Source: Mycobacterium sp. shizuoka-1
GTDB taxonomy: Bacteria > Actinomycetota > Actinomycetes > Mycobacteriales > Mycobacteriaceae
DNA length: 64,000 bases
Direction of reading: 5' to 3'
NCBI RefSeq assembly: GCF_002723835.1
Contig: NZ_BEWG01000013.1
Location: 1 to 64,000, forward strand
Shown here: positions 38,652 through 46,181 of the stretch, in pieces
How the letters are laid out: every line of letters starts with the position of its first letter
Position numbering within the stretch: position 1 is the stretch's first letter
Position numbers and translations under genes: made by a program
Notes under the pieces: model-generated
Seen by the model: the letters and a program-made list of their open reading frames with translations, nothing else
Databases searched by the model: none
Told to the model about the DNA's origin: nothing

Positions 38652-39662
38652 GTGGTGCCACGTCCTGTGAGTTCGCTGTCACTGTCGGGTTTCACCACCC
38701 CGTGGTTGTTCCTCTATCTGGTGATCATCGCCGTGGCCGTGGTGGTCTACGTACTGGTGCAGCGGGTGCGGACCCGGCGCGTGCTGCGATTCGCCAACAT
38801 GGCAGTGCTGGAACAGGTTGCCGCGGGCCAGAAATCACGGCGATGGCGACACCTTCCCGCGGCCCTGCTGGTGGCGGCGCTGGCGTTGTTGACGACAGCG
38901 ATGGCCGGCCCGACCCACGACGTGCGCATCCCCCGCAATCGCGCTGTCGTCATGTTGGTGATCGACGTGTCGGAGTCGATGGCCGCCACCGACGTGGCAC
39001 CGAGCCGGATCGAGGCCGCCCGCGATGCGGGCAAGCACTTCGCCGACCTGCTCACGCCGGGGATCAACCTGGGTTTGGTCAAATTCTCCTCCGGCGCAAC
39101 GCTGTTGGTGGCGCCGACGATCGACCGCGACCAGGTCAAGCAGGCGATCGACAAGCTTGTGCCCGAACCGCGTACCGCGACCGGAGAAGGTATTTTCACC
39201 GCGCTGCAGGCGATCGCCACCACCGGCGCGGTGATGGGCGGTGGCGACGGGCCACCGCCGGCGCGGATCGTGCTGGAATCCGACGGCAAGGAGACCGTGC
39301 CGCCCGACCTGGACTCCCCGCGCGGCGCGTTCACCGCGGCGCGGGCGGCCAAGGACCAGGGCGTGCCGATATCGACGATCTCGTTCGGCACGCCGGACGG
39401 AATCGTCGACGTCGACGGGCAGTCGATCCCGGTGCCCACCGACGACGCGTCGCTGGCCAGGATCGCCGATCTCAGCGGCGGACAGGCCTTTCGGGCCGAA
39501 AGCCTCGGCGAACTGAACGGGGTCTACTCCACCCTGGATCAGCAGATCGGCTACCAGGTGGTGCGCGGCGACGCGAGCGACGGCTGGGTGACCCTGGGTG
39601 CGGTCGCCCTGGCATTGTCGATCGGTGCCGGAATCCTGGTCAATCGCCGGCTTCCCGCCTGA
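38652..39662 (+). CDS. BatA-like von Willebrand factor A membrane protein, copy 2
   Basis: This protein of about 336 residues has the same layout as the divergent neighbour: two N-terminal helices, MIDAS DVSESM near residue 103, then [33 protein letters not shown] and a terminal helix. Blocks [23 protein letters not shown] are identical except one residue. GTG 38652, 38655 and 38667 are all possible starts; GAGAGGTGG favours one of the later ones. The pair share a 102-bp divergent promoter region and may form a hetero-oligomer on the membrane. Confidence 0.85.
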   Translation: MVPRPVSSLSLSGFTTPWLFLYLVIIAVAVVVYVLVQRVRTRRVLRFANMAVLEQVAAGQKSRRWRHLPAALLVAALALLTTAMAGPTHDVRIPRNRAVVMLVIDVSESMAATDVAPSRIEAARDAGKHFADLLTPGINLGLVKFSSGATLLVAPTIDRDQVKQAIDKLVPEPRTATGEGIFTALQAIATTGAVMGGGDGPPPARIVLESDGKETVPPDLDSPRGAFTAARAAKDQGVPISTISFGTPDGIVDVDGQSIPVPTDDASLARIADLSGGQAFRAESLGELNGVYSTLDQQIGYQVVRGDASDGWVTLGAVALALSIGAGILVNRRLPA

Positions 39663-39708
39663 CTATTCCCACCAGATTCCCAGCAACCGCCCAGTCGACG
39701 GTGCGCGA

Positions 39709-41070
39709 TCAGGACACCGGCGCGCGCGCGTCGCGGGCGGTGTCGACCACCGGGATCGACGTCGCACGCCGATGCACGACGGCCAGTCCACCGTCGCCGG
39801 GCGCGTTGGCGATCCCCCGCGAGTGGTAGGCCTCGCCTGGCGCGCTGCTCGGTTCAAAGGTGAACTCGCGCAGCATTGTTCGCAGTGTCACAGTCATCTC
39901 CATGTTCGCGAACGCGGCACCGATGCAGCGTCGGATGCCGCCGCCGAACGGGATCCAGGCATAGGCGTCCGGTGGCTTTCCGACGAACCGGTCCGGGTCG
40001 AAGGTCGCCGGATCGTCGAACCGGTCGCTGCGCGCGTGCGCCGCGGCTATGCTGGCGATCACCACGTGTCGCTCCGGAATCACCCACTCCCCGAGCCGCA
40101 TTCGTTGCAGGGTCAGCCGGGAGGTGCCGTCGATGACGGGTCGTGTGCGCTGCACCTCCCAGATCGTCGCCTGCTGGAGCTCGGTGCCGCCGGCGTCGAC
40201 TTCGTCGGTGAGCCGGTTCAGCAGCTGCGGGTGCCTGCGGACGCGTTCCACCAGCCACGCAAGGGTGGTCGCCGTGGTTTCGTGACCAGCGGTCAGCAGG
40301 GTGAGCAGCTCGTCGGCGATGTGTCGATCGGGGATCGCGGAGCCGTCTTCGTAGCGCGCTCGCAGCATCAGCGACAACACGTCGGCGCGGTGCTCGAACC
40401 CCGGGTCGTTGCGTGCGTCGGCGATCAGGGAGTCGACGATCTCGTCGTAGCGGCGCCGGTAGCGCCGCATCGCGCCGCCGGGGCTGCGCGGGCCGAAGTC
40501 GCGGCGGAAGAACTTCGGCAGCACCGCGAGGCGGGATCCCACCACCACTGCCTTGGGCAGCTGCTCGCGCAGCTCGTCGAATGCCGCGCCCTCGGCACCG
40601 AAGACTGTGCGCAGGATCGCGTTGAGCGTGATGCGCATCATCGACGGCAGTGTCTCGAACTCCACACCCTCGGGCCAGCCGGCAACCTCACGCAGCACCT
40701 CTTCTTCGACGATTGCCTCATAGCTGTGCATGCGCTTGCCGTGAAAGGGCGGGACCAACAGTTTGCGCCGTTCGCGATGCTCGTCGCCGTCCAGGCTGAA
40801 GGTGGAGCCTGGGCCGAGCACCTCCCCCAGATTGGTCGCCCGGCCCACCAGGTCGCTGCCCGTGGTGAACAGGTCTTTGACCAAGACGGGGTCGCTGATC
40901 AGCACAGCCCTGCCGAAGATCGGCAGATTCAGGGTGACCGCAGGCCCGTACCGCGCAGTGAGTTCGCCGACCGCCGCCCGCCGGGAGCGCACGAACCTGA
41001 CGCCCTGGATCAGCTTGGGTGTCCGCGGGCCCGCTGGCAGTCGGACCGGATCGCTCGTCGCCTGCGCCAT
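39709..41070 (-). CDS. Cytochrome P450, CYP138-like
   Basis: This 453-residue P450 has I-helix LLTAGHETTATT, K-helix ExxR in WEVQRTRPV and heme loop WIPFGGGIRRCIGAAFA with the Cys ligand. The sequence style (RITLNAILRTVFGAEG; HARSDRFDDPATFDPDRF) resembles the mycobacterial CYP135/CYP138 group, in which CYP138 also lies near a tetR gene. ATG 41070 follows GAAGGGA at good spacing. Tandem palindromes 20-60 bp upstream strongly suggest repressor control by the nearby TetR. The substrate is unknown. Confidence 0.9.
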   Translation of the reverse strand: MAQATSDPVRLPAGPRTPKLIQGVRFVRSRRAAVGELTARYGPAVTLNLPIFGRAVLISDPVLVKDLFTTGSDLVGRATNLGEVLGPGSTFSLDGDEHRERRKLLVPPFHGKRMHSYEAIVEEEVLREVAGWPEGVEFETLPSMMRITLNAILRTVFGAEGAAFDELREQLPKAVVVGSRLAVLPKFFRRDFGPRSPGGAMRRYRRRYDEIVDSLIADARNDPGFEHRADVLSLMLRARYEDGSAIPDRHIADELLTLLTAGHETTATTLAWLVERVRRHPQLLNRLTDEVDAGGTELQQATIWEVQRTRPVIDGTSRLTLQRMRLGEWVIPERHVVIASIAAAHARSDRFDDPATFDPDRFVGKPPDAYAWIPFGGGIRRCIGAAFANMEMTVTLRTMLREFTFEPSSAPGEAYHSRGIANAPGDGGLAVVHRRATSIPVVDTARDARAPVS

Positions 41071-41089
41071 CGTGCTGGTCCCTTCGCAT

Positions 41090-41129
41090 CGGTACGTCGC
41101 TGTACCGGCCACGGTACGCCGATGTACCG
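41090..41129. promoter_or_regulatory. Tandem palindromic operators upstream of P450
   Basis: Two copies of CGGTAC-N6-GTACCG occur at 41090-41107 and 41112-41129, a 22-bp period (about two helical turns). They lie 20-59 bp before the P450 start, in the divergent region shared with a small plus-strand gene. A TetR repressor encoded 300 bp away is the obvious candidate binder; GTAC-type half-sites (CGTAC at 42081, GTACCG at 42090) also occur upstream of that tetR. Confidence 0.75.
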
Positions 41130-41213
41130 ACCGGCACAACGCCATGCGGGCGGCGCCGCCGCAGTACCCTGGCCCCCAGGGTGTCATCCCGACACCAAGA
41201 GGAGTGGTCACTG

Positions 41214-41438
41214 ATGTCTGGCACCGACGAGCGGCAGGCCCTTTCCGAGGCCGGCGAGGAGCGCGGGTGGCAGCGCCGGGAAAGCGGCCGCGTCGACGTG
41301 TTCCTCCGCGACCGCTACCGGGTCCGGGTCATCTGGCAGGGCACCGACGTGATCAGCGGCGCCTCGTTCTTCGACAACGAGATGTACGAGCTCTACACCC
41401 GGGATCTGGCCAAAGTCCGCAGCTGGCTCAAGAAGTAA
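41214..41438 (+). CDS. Small soluble protein, 74 residues
   Basis: It starts MSGTDERQALSEAGEERGW, then a basic middle (RRESGRVDVFLRDRYRVRV) and an aromatic/acidic end (FFDNEMYELYTRDLAKVRSW). ATG 41214 follows AAGAGGAG. It has no signal peptide or helix. It sits between the P450 and the tetR gene and diverges from the P450 across the tandem palindromes, so the same regulator may control it. The function is unknown. Confidence 0.75.
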   Translation: MSGTDERQALSEAGEERGWQRRESGRVDVFLRDRYRVRVIWQGTDVISGASFFDNEMYELYTRDLAKVRSWLKK

Positions 41439-41444
41439 CCCGGC

Positions 41445-42044
41445 TCAGCCCCGGCGCGACGGCCCGAGCAACGCGACCGCGGCGTCCACCGCCTCGTCGG
41501 TGACGTCGCTCATCCGGCCGCCGCTCTCGACGGTCACCGCGGTCAGCTCCCGCAGGCCGCCGATCAGCATGAGTGCCCGCTGACGCGACACCGGGGGGAT
41601 CCCGGCGGTCCGCAGTTCCTCGGTGTCGGACAGCGTCCGCACCATCGTGATGAACGATTCCGTCACCTCGCGCTGCAGCTCGCGGGCGGCCATCCCCAAC
41701 GCCGGCACGTCACGGATCCAGCTCAGCATCACCGCAGGCTGCGACTCCGCGTTGGCCACCCACGCCTGCACCGCCTGCCTGATCTGCTCCTCCCAGGGAC
41801 GCCGCGGGTCGACCGCCGCCGAGATGGTCTCGACGGCGCGGCGATTGGTTTCGGTCAGCAGCGCGACCAGACAGGCCTCGCGGTCGGTGAAGTTCTCGTA
41901 GAAGGTGCGCCGCGAGGTTCGCGCGCGGCGGACGATGTCGGCGACCGTGGTGGCCGAATAGCCGACGTCGGTGATCGAGGCGGCGAGCGCGTCGATGAGT
42001 CGCTGGCGCGGATCGGGCACGAGGCGGTCGGCGGGCGACTTCAC
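41445..42044 (-). CDS. TetR-family repressor, likely regulator of the P450
   Basis: This 199-residue protein has an N-terminal helix-turn-helix (about 10-55; QRLIDALAASITDVGYSATTV, then RRARTSRRTFYENF) and a C-terminal ligand domain. GTG 42044 is preferred because it gives the family length and the upstream region contains promoter-like sequence and GTAC half-sites. The gene ends 6 bp from the small convergent gene. Its placement and the tandem palindromes upstream of the P450 suggest it represses P450 expression. Confidence 0.88.
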   Translation of the reverse strand: MKSPADRLVPDPRQRLIDALAASITDVGYSATTVADIVRRARTSRRTFYENFTDREACLVALLTETNRRAVETISAAVDPRRPWEEQIRQAVQAWVANAESQPAVMLSWIRDVPALGMAARELQREVTESFITMVRTLSDTEELRTAGIPPVSRQRALMLIGGLRELTAVTVESGGRMSDVTDEAVDAAVALLGPSRRG

Positions 42045-42114
42045 CGTTTGTACACCCCACCTTCCCCTTCGCGAGCCGATCGTACTGCCGTACCGGGCAC
42101 TACAGTCGAAGATC

Positions 42115-42918
42115 ATGTCGGACATCGGTTTCTCCCGGTATGTCGCGATCGGCGACAGCCAGACCGAAGGCTTGTGGGACGGCGACGACACCAGCGGGGT
42201 GATCGGGTTCGCCGATCGGCTCGCGGCCCTGCTGGACGCTCGCTACCCCGGGTTGCTCTACGCCAACCTCGCGATTCGGGGTAAGCGCGTGGTCGATGTG
42301 CTCAATGACCAACTGCCGCAAGCCCTCGCGATGGATCCCGATCTGGTCACGGTCTGCGTCGGGATGAACGACGTGACGCGGCCGGGTCGCACGTTCACCG
42401 CCGCGATGGCCGACCTCGAGGACGTCTACCGGCAGCTCGCGGATTCCGGGGCGACCGTGGTGACGACCCTGTTCCCGGATGTCGCCAAGATGCTGCCGGT
42501 GGGCCGGCTGATCGGGTCGCGCATCCAGCAGGTCAACGCCGTCATCCGGGGCGCGGCGACCCGGCACGGATTCGGTCTGGTCGACCTCTACAACGCGGAA
42601 TCGATGAACGAGCCCTCGATCTGGAGCCACGACCGCATGCACGCCTCGACCCGGGGTCACATCCTGTTCGCCGAGGCCGCCGCCGAAGCGCTGAAACTGC
42701 CCGGCAGCAACCATGATTGGGCCAGGCCCAGCGGCGAGGAGATCCAGGACAGCTTCGCCGAACGGATGTACGCCCAAGCCCAGTGGACCCGGGGTCTGCT
42801 GATCCCATGGCTGTGGCGCCACGCCCGCGGCCGATCGTCCGGCGACGGTCGGGTTCCGAAATGCGGTCACCTACAGCCGGTTTCACAGCGGGTCCGGACC
42901 GCCCACCAGACCGCCTGA
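42115..42918 (+). CDS. SGNH/GDSL hydrolase
   Basis: This 267-residue esterase/lipase-fold protein has block I GDSQTEG with nucleophile Ser near residue 13, an RGKRVVDVL block with Gly, GMNDVTRPGR near 79-88 (block III GxND) and DRMHAS near 178 with catalytic His. No signal peptide is seen, so it is probably cytoplasmic. ATG 42115 is chosen because the hydrolase core begins there. It is divergent from tetR and may be co-regulated. The substrate is unknown. Confidence 0.88.
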   Translation: MSDIGFSRYVAIGDSQTEGLWDGDDTSGVIGFADRLAALLDARYPGLLYANLAIRGKRVVDVLNDQLPQALAMDPDLVTVCVGMNDVTRPGRTFTAAMADLEDVYRQLADSGATVVTTLFPDVAKMLPVGRLIGSRIQQVNAVIRGAATRHGFGLVDLYNAESMNEPSIWSHDRMHASTRGHILFAEAAAEALKLPGSNHDWARPSGEEIQDSFAERMYAQAQWTRGLLIPWLWRHARGRSSGDGRVPKCGHLQPVSQRVRTAHQTA

Positions 42919-42966
42919 GCGCATTCGGAGCGGTGACATTCAGCGGTTTACCTGCGGATTCATCGC

Positions 42967-42997
42967 GCCGGCGTGACCCACGTCACGTGACGCCGGC
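42967..42997. promoter_or_regulatory. Nested inverted repeat in intergenic region
   Basis: GCCGGCGT (42967-42974) and ACGCCGGC (42990-42997) form an outer stem; inside lies GTGAC-CCAC-GTCAC (42973-42986), overlapping the palindrome GTCACGTGAC (42982-42991). It is about 50 bp past the hydrolase stop and 120 bp before the MceA-like gene, in a 200-bp gap (42919-43118). It may be a terminator for the hydrolase gene or an operator for the mce gene. Confidence 0.45.
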
Positions 42998-43118
42998 CTG
43001 CCGGGGTTCGTCACTGATATCGATTGGTCTGAAATCGCCGACGGCCCCGACCTGCGTGGGATAGTGGCACCACGAAACTGTTGTCGGTTGGGGGGACCCG
43101 TGATGTTAGGCGGACCTG

Positions 43119-44360
43119 ATGAGTGACCGCGCCGACGGGTCGCCCGGGTGGTTCGAGACGCGGTCCCGGCACTGGCAGTACTCGCCACCCATCAAGACCG
43201 CGTTCGTGGTGACCATCGTGGTGCTGACCATCGCCGTCGTGGCGATCTTCATGCAGTTCCGCGGCGATTTCACCCCGAAGACCCAGCTGACGCTGATCTC
43301 CCAGCGCGCCGGCCTGGTGATGGACCCCGGGTCCAAGGTGACCTACAACGGGGTGCAGATCGGCCGGGTGACCGGCGTCGACCCGGTCGAACGCGACGGC
43401 ACCACCCAGGCCAAGCTCTCGCTGGACGTCGACCCCAAATACATCGCACTGATCCCGGCCAACGCGATCGCCGAGGTCAAGGCCAGCACCGTCTTCGGCA
43501 ACAAGTACGTGTCGTTCCGCAGCCCGCCGAATCCGGTCAAACAGCGCATCTCCAGCAGTGACGTCATCGACGTGTCCCACGTGACGACCGAGTTCAACAC
43601 CTTGTTCGAGACGTTGATCTCAATCTCGGAGAAGGTCGACCCGGTCAAGCTGAACCTGACCCTGAGCGCGGCCGCCGAGGCGCTCGACGGGCTGGGCACC
43701 AAGTTCGGGCAGTCGATCGTCAACGGCAACGCCGTGCTCGACGACATCAACCCGCAGATGCCCCAGATCCGCAGCAACATCCAGCAGCTGTCCAAACTGG
43801 CCGACGTCTACACCAAGGCCAGCCCGGACCTGTGGGACTTCCTCGACCACGCGGTCACCACCGCCCGCACGCTCAACGACCAGCAGAAGGATCTCGATGC
43901 CGCCCTGTTGGCGTCGACGGGCTTCGGCAACACCGGCGCCGACATCTTCGAACGCGGCGGCCCCTACTACGTGCGCGGCCAGGCCGACCTGATCCCCACC
44001 GCCACACTGCTCGACACCTACAGCCCCGAGATCCTGTGCACGGTCCGTAACTACGCGACCTCCAACGCGAAGGACAGCGCCGGAGGCAACGGGTATTCGA
44101 TCGACTTCCACATCGGACTGACCGGCGCGCCGAACCCGTATGTGTATCCCGACAACCTGCCCCGGGTGAACGCCAGGGGTGGCCCCGGCGGTGCGCCTGG
44201 CTGCTGGCAGCCGGTGACCCGCGACTTCTGGCCGGCACCGTTCCTGGTCGCCGACTACGGGGCCTCGCTAGCGCCGTACAACCACTTTGAGCTCGGCCAG
44301 CCGATCCTCACCGAATACGTGTGGGGACGTCAGGTCGGCGAGAACACCATCAACCCCTGA
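43119..44360 (+). CDS. Orphan MceA-like protein (MlaD domain)
   Basis: This 413-residue protein has a short cytoplasmic N-terminus, a single membrane helix (about 27-46) and an MlaD/MCE domain (about 52-135; ISQRAGLVMDPGSKVTYNGVQIGRV is the classic motif). A helical region and a C-terminal part rich in Pro, Gly and aromatic residues follow (DUF3407-like). Mce proteins build lipid-transport conduits across the mycobacterial envelope; MceA is normally first of six. Here no yrbE permease genes or mceB-F follow. The 3' end overlaps the convergent LLM gene by 11 bp. Confidence 0.88.
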   Translation: MSDRADGSPGWFETRSRHWQYSPPIKTAFVVTIVVLTIAVVAIFMQFRGDFTPKTQLTLISQRAGLVMDPGSKVTYNGVQIGRVTGVDPVERDGTTQAKLSLDVDPKYIALIPANAIAEVKASTVFGNKYVSFRSPPNPVKQRISSSDVIDVSHVTTEFNTLFETLISISEKVDPVKLNLTLSAAAEALDGLGTKFGQSIVNGNAVLDDINPQMPQIRSNIQQLSKLADVYTKASPDLWDFLDHAVTTARTLNDQQKDLDAALLASTGFGNTGADIFERGGPYYVRGQADLIPTATLLDTYSPEILCTVRNYATSNAKDSAGGNGYSIDFHIGLTGAPNPYVYPDNLPRVNARGGPGGAPGCWQPVTRDFWPAPFLVADYGASLAPYNHFELGQPILTEYVWGRQVGENTINP

Positions 44361-45258
44361 GGTCGAACGCCGCGGCCAGCTCCCGCAGGGCCGGGCGCGG
44401 ATCCCAGGTCGGATCGCCGTCGCCGAGCACCTGCACCACCACATGGTCGGCACCGGCGTCCAGGTGTGCGCGCACCGAGGCGGCGGCTTGGTCGACCGAC
44501 CCTAGTCCCACGATGCGGCGAGCCAACCGGTCGGAGCCGCCGCGCACCAGGTCCGATTCGTCGAAACCCTGCCGCAGCCAGGAATTCCGATAGTTCGGCA
44601 GGCCCGAATAGATCTCCAGGTGCAGGTGGGCGCGGCGCAGCTGCTCCTCGGCGCTCTCACCGACGACGACGGCCTGCTCGGAGACCACCCACTTGTCCGG
44701 ACCGAGGATGTCTCGGGTGGTCGCGGTCTGCTCGGGCAGCACCAGATACGGGTGCGCCCCGTCGGCGTGCGTGCCCGACAGCTCGATCATCTTGGGGCCC
44801 AGGGCCGCCAGCAGACGGGTCGGGCGCCCCGAGCCCGGCTCGACGAATTCGGGAAGCCCGGCCATCCGGTCCAGGTAGTCGCGCATGGTGGCCAGCGGTT
44901 TGGCGTAGGTGCCGCCGAGCATGTTCTCCACCAGCGGACCGTGGCTGACGCCGAGACCGAGGACGAACCGGCCCGGGTAGCTCGCGGTGAGGCTGCGCCC
45001 GCCGCCTTCGGCGATGGTGGCCAACCGGGCGTGGATGTTGGCGATGCCGGTGCCCACGACCAGCCGGCGGGTCCCGCCCAGGAACACTGCGGACTGCACC
45101 ATGGCGTCCTTGAGGCCGACCTCGGGGATGAACAACGAGCCGTAACCGAGCGCTTCGATTTCCTGCGCCACGTCCACGGCCGCGGGCATCGCCCAGCTCT
45201 CGCTGGCCCACCACACTCCGATGCGGGACGGAAAGTCGATGGTCGGGCGATCAGTCAC
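44350..45258 (-). CDS. LLM-class F420-dependent oxidoreductase
   Basis: This 302-residue luciferase-like (TIM-barrel) protein shows RIGVWWASESWAMP at the N-terminus, LVVGTGIANIHARLATIAEGG, then FVLGLGVSHGPLVE and a KPLATMRDYLDRM helix, as in actinobacterial F420-dependent oxidoreductases. GTG 45258 overlaps the tetR 3' end by 8 bp, giving a tetR-LLM operon. It probably reduces or oxidises a small molecule with F420 or flavin; the substrate is unknown. Confidence 0.88.
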   Translation of the reverse strand: MTDRPTIDFPSRIGVWWASESWAMPAAVDVAQEIEALGYGSLFIPEVGLKDAMVQSAVFLGGTRRLVVGTGIANIHARLATIAEGGGRSLTASYPGRFVLGLGVSHGPLVENMLGGTYAKPLATMRDYLDRMAGLPEFVEPGSGRPTRLLAALGPKMIELSGTHADGAHPYLVLPEQTATTRDILGPDKWVVSEQAVVVGESAEEQLRRAHLHLEIYSGLPNYRNSWLRQGFDESDLVRGGSDRLARRIVGLGSVDQAAASVRAHLDAGADHVVVQVLGDGDPTWDPRPALRELAAAFDLRG

Positions 45259-45964
45259 GGGTCACTCCTGGTTCGGTTGTCGGTAGGGATTCGATGCGCA
45301 AGGTGTCACCCGTCAGCATGGCGATCGAACAACGGAGTTCTTCGGCGGGGGTGGGTGGCGGGAGTGCTCCGTGCGGTCCGACCCGGAATGAGTCGACCAT
45401 CAGCGCAGCGAACCTGCGCCAGGCATCGGGCGCGTGTTCGCGGGTGGCCTCGAGCACACCGGCGTTGGCCAACAAGGTCACCACGAGATCGCCCACCCCG
45501 ACATCCGGGCGCAGCCGTCCTTCTCGTTGCGCGTTGGCGATGACCTGCCCGACCTTGTCCACGGCGTCGGCGGCGCGCTGCTCGATCGCCGAGCTCGCCG
45601 GGAACGCGGTGCTGAGCAGGGCCCGCAGTCCCGGATCGGAGGCCTGCAGCGCGCACAGCTCGAAGACCAGGTCGCGGAAACCGTCCCAGGCCCGCGGATT
45701 GTTCAGGGCCTTGCCGACGGCGTCCTCGTAGGCGGTCATGTTGCGTTCGAAGGCCGCGATGGCCAGGTCGGTACGGGTGGGGAACCGGCGGTACAGGGTC
45801 GCCACCCCCACACCGGCGCTGCGCGCGACATCTTCCAGTGGCACCGACAGGCCGTGCTCGGCAAACAGCCGGGCGGCAGCGCTCACGATCCGTTCGCGAT
45901 TGCGTTCGGCGTCGGCGCGCAACGGCCTGACCGGCTCCGCACTCCGTTGTGCGCCAGAAATCAC
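45251..45964 (-). CDS. TetR-family regulator upstream of LLM oxidoreductase
   Basis: This protein of about 237 residues has an N-terminal HTH (RIVSAAARLFAEHGLSVPL, EDVARSAGVGVATLYRRFPT) and a C-terminal domain. GTG 45964 is the likely start; a longer in-frame start at 46000 is less plausible. It is first in the operon with the F420 enzyme and divergent from the fadD gene. The 217-bp gap contains the KstR-type palindrome close to fadD. Confidence 0.86.
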   Translation of the reverse strand: MISGAQRSAEPVRPLRADAERNRERIVSAAARLFAEHGLSVPLEDVARSAGVGVATLYRRFPTRTDLAIAAFERNMTAYEDAVGKALNNPRAWDGFRDLVFELCALQASDPGLRALLSTAFPASSAIEQRAADAVDKVGQVIANAQREGRLRPDVGVGDLVVTLLANAGVLEATREHAPDAWRRFAALMVDSFRVGPHGALPPPTPAEELRCSIAMLTGDTLRIESLPTTEPGVTRD

Positions 45965-46137
45965 CACCTCAGCGTACCCGCAGAAGTGGAGGACCACCAC
46001 CGTTTACGGTTCGGGAGCCAGGCGCGTGCGGCCGAGAAGCTCGCTCCGGCAAACGGATTGGTGGCCGCCGCCCGGGCACCGTGACCGCCGTGCGTCTCGC
46101 GCGGCGAGACCTCGCCGGCCGCCACGCGTGCGCGTGG

Positions 46138-46161
46138 CAGACTAGAACGCGTTCTAGTCTG
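46138..46161. promoter_or_regulatory. 24-bp palindrome matching KstR box, upstream of fadD
   Basis: CAGACTAGAACGCGTTCTAGTCTG is a perfect 24-bp palindrome. Its core TAGAACGCGTTCTA matches the published KstR consensus TNNAACNNGTTNNA (KstR represses cholesterol-catabolism genes in mycobacteria). It ends 20 bp before the fadD ATG. The neighbouring TetR regulator is an alternative binder. Confidence 0.75.
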
Positions 46162-46181
46162 GGCCATGCGGAGGAGCGCCA

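Noticed and set aside
39598..41214. 538-residue plus-strand frame opposite the CYP138-like P450
   Set aside because: It is antisense to a P450 with all heme and helix motifs, and no motif is seen in the plus-strand frame.
45965..46000. Longer start for the TetR gene at 46000
   Set aside because: The extra residues (MVVLHFCGYAEV) do not fit the family N-terminus, and GTG 45964 gives the normal length.
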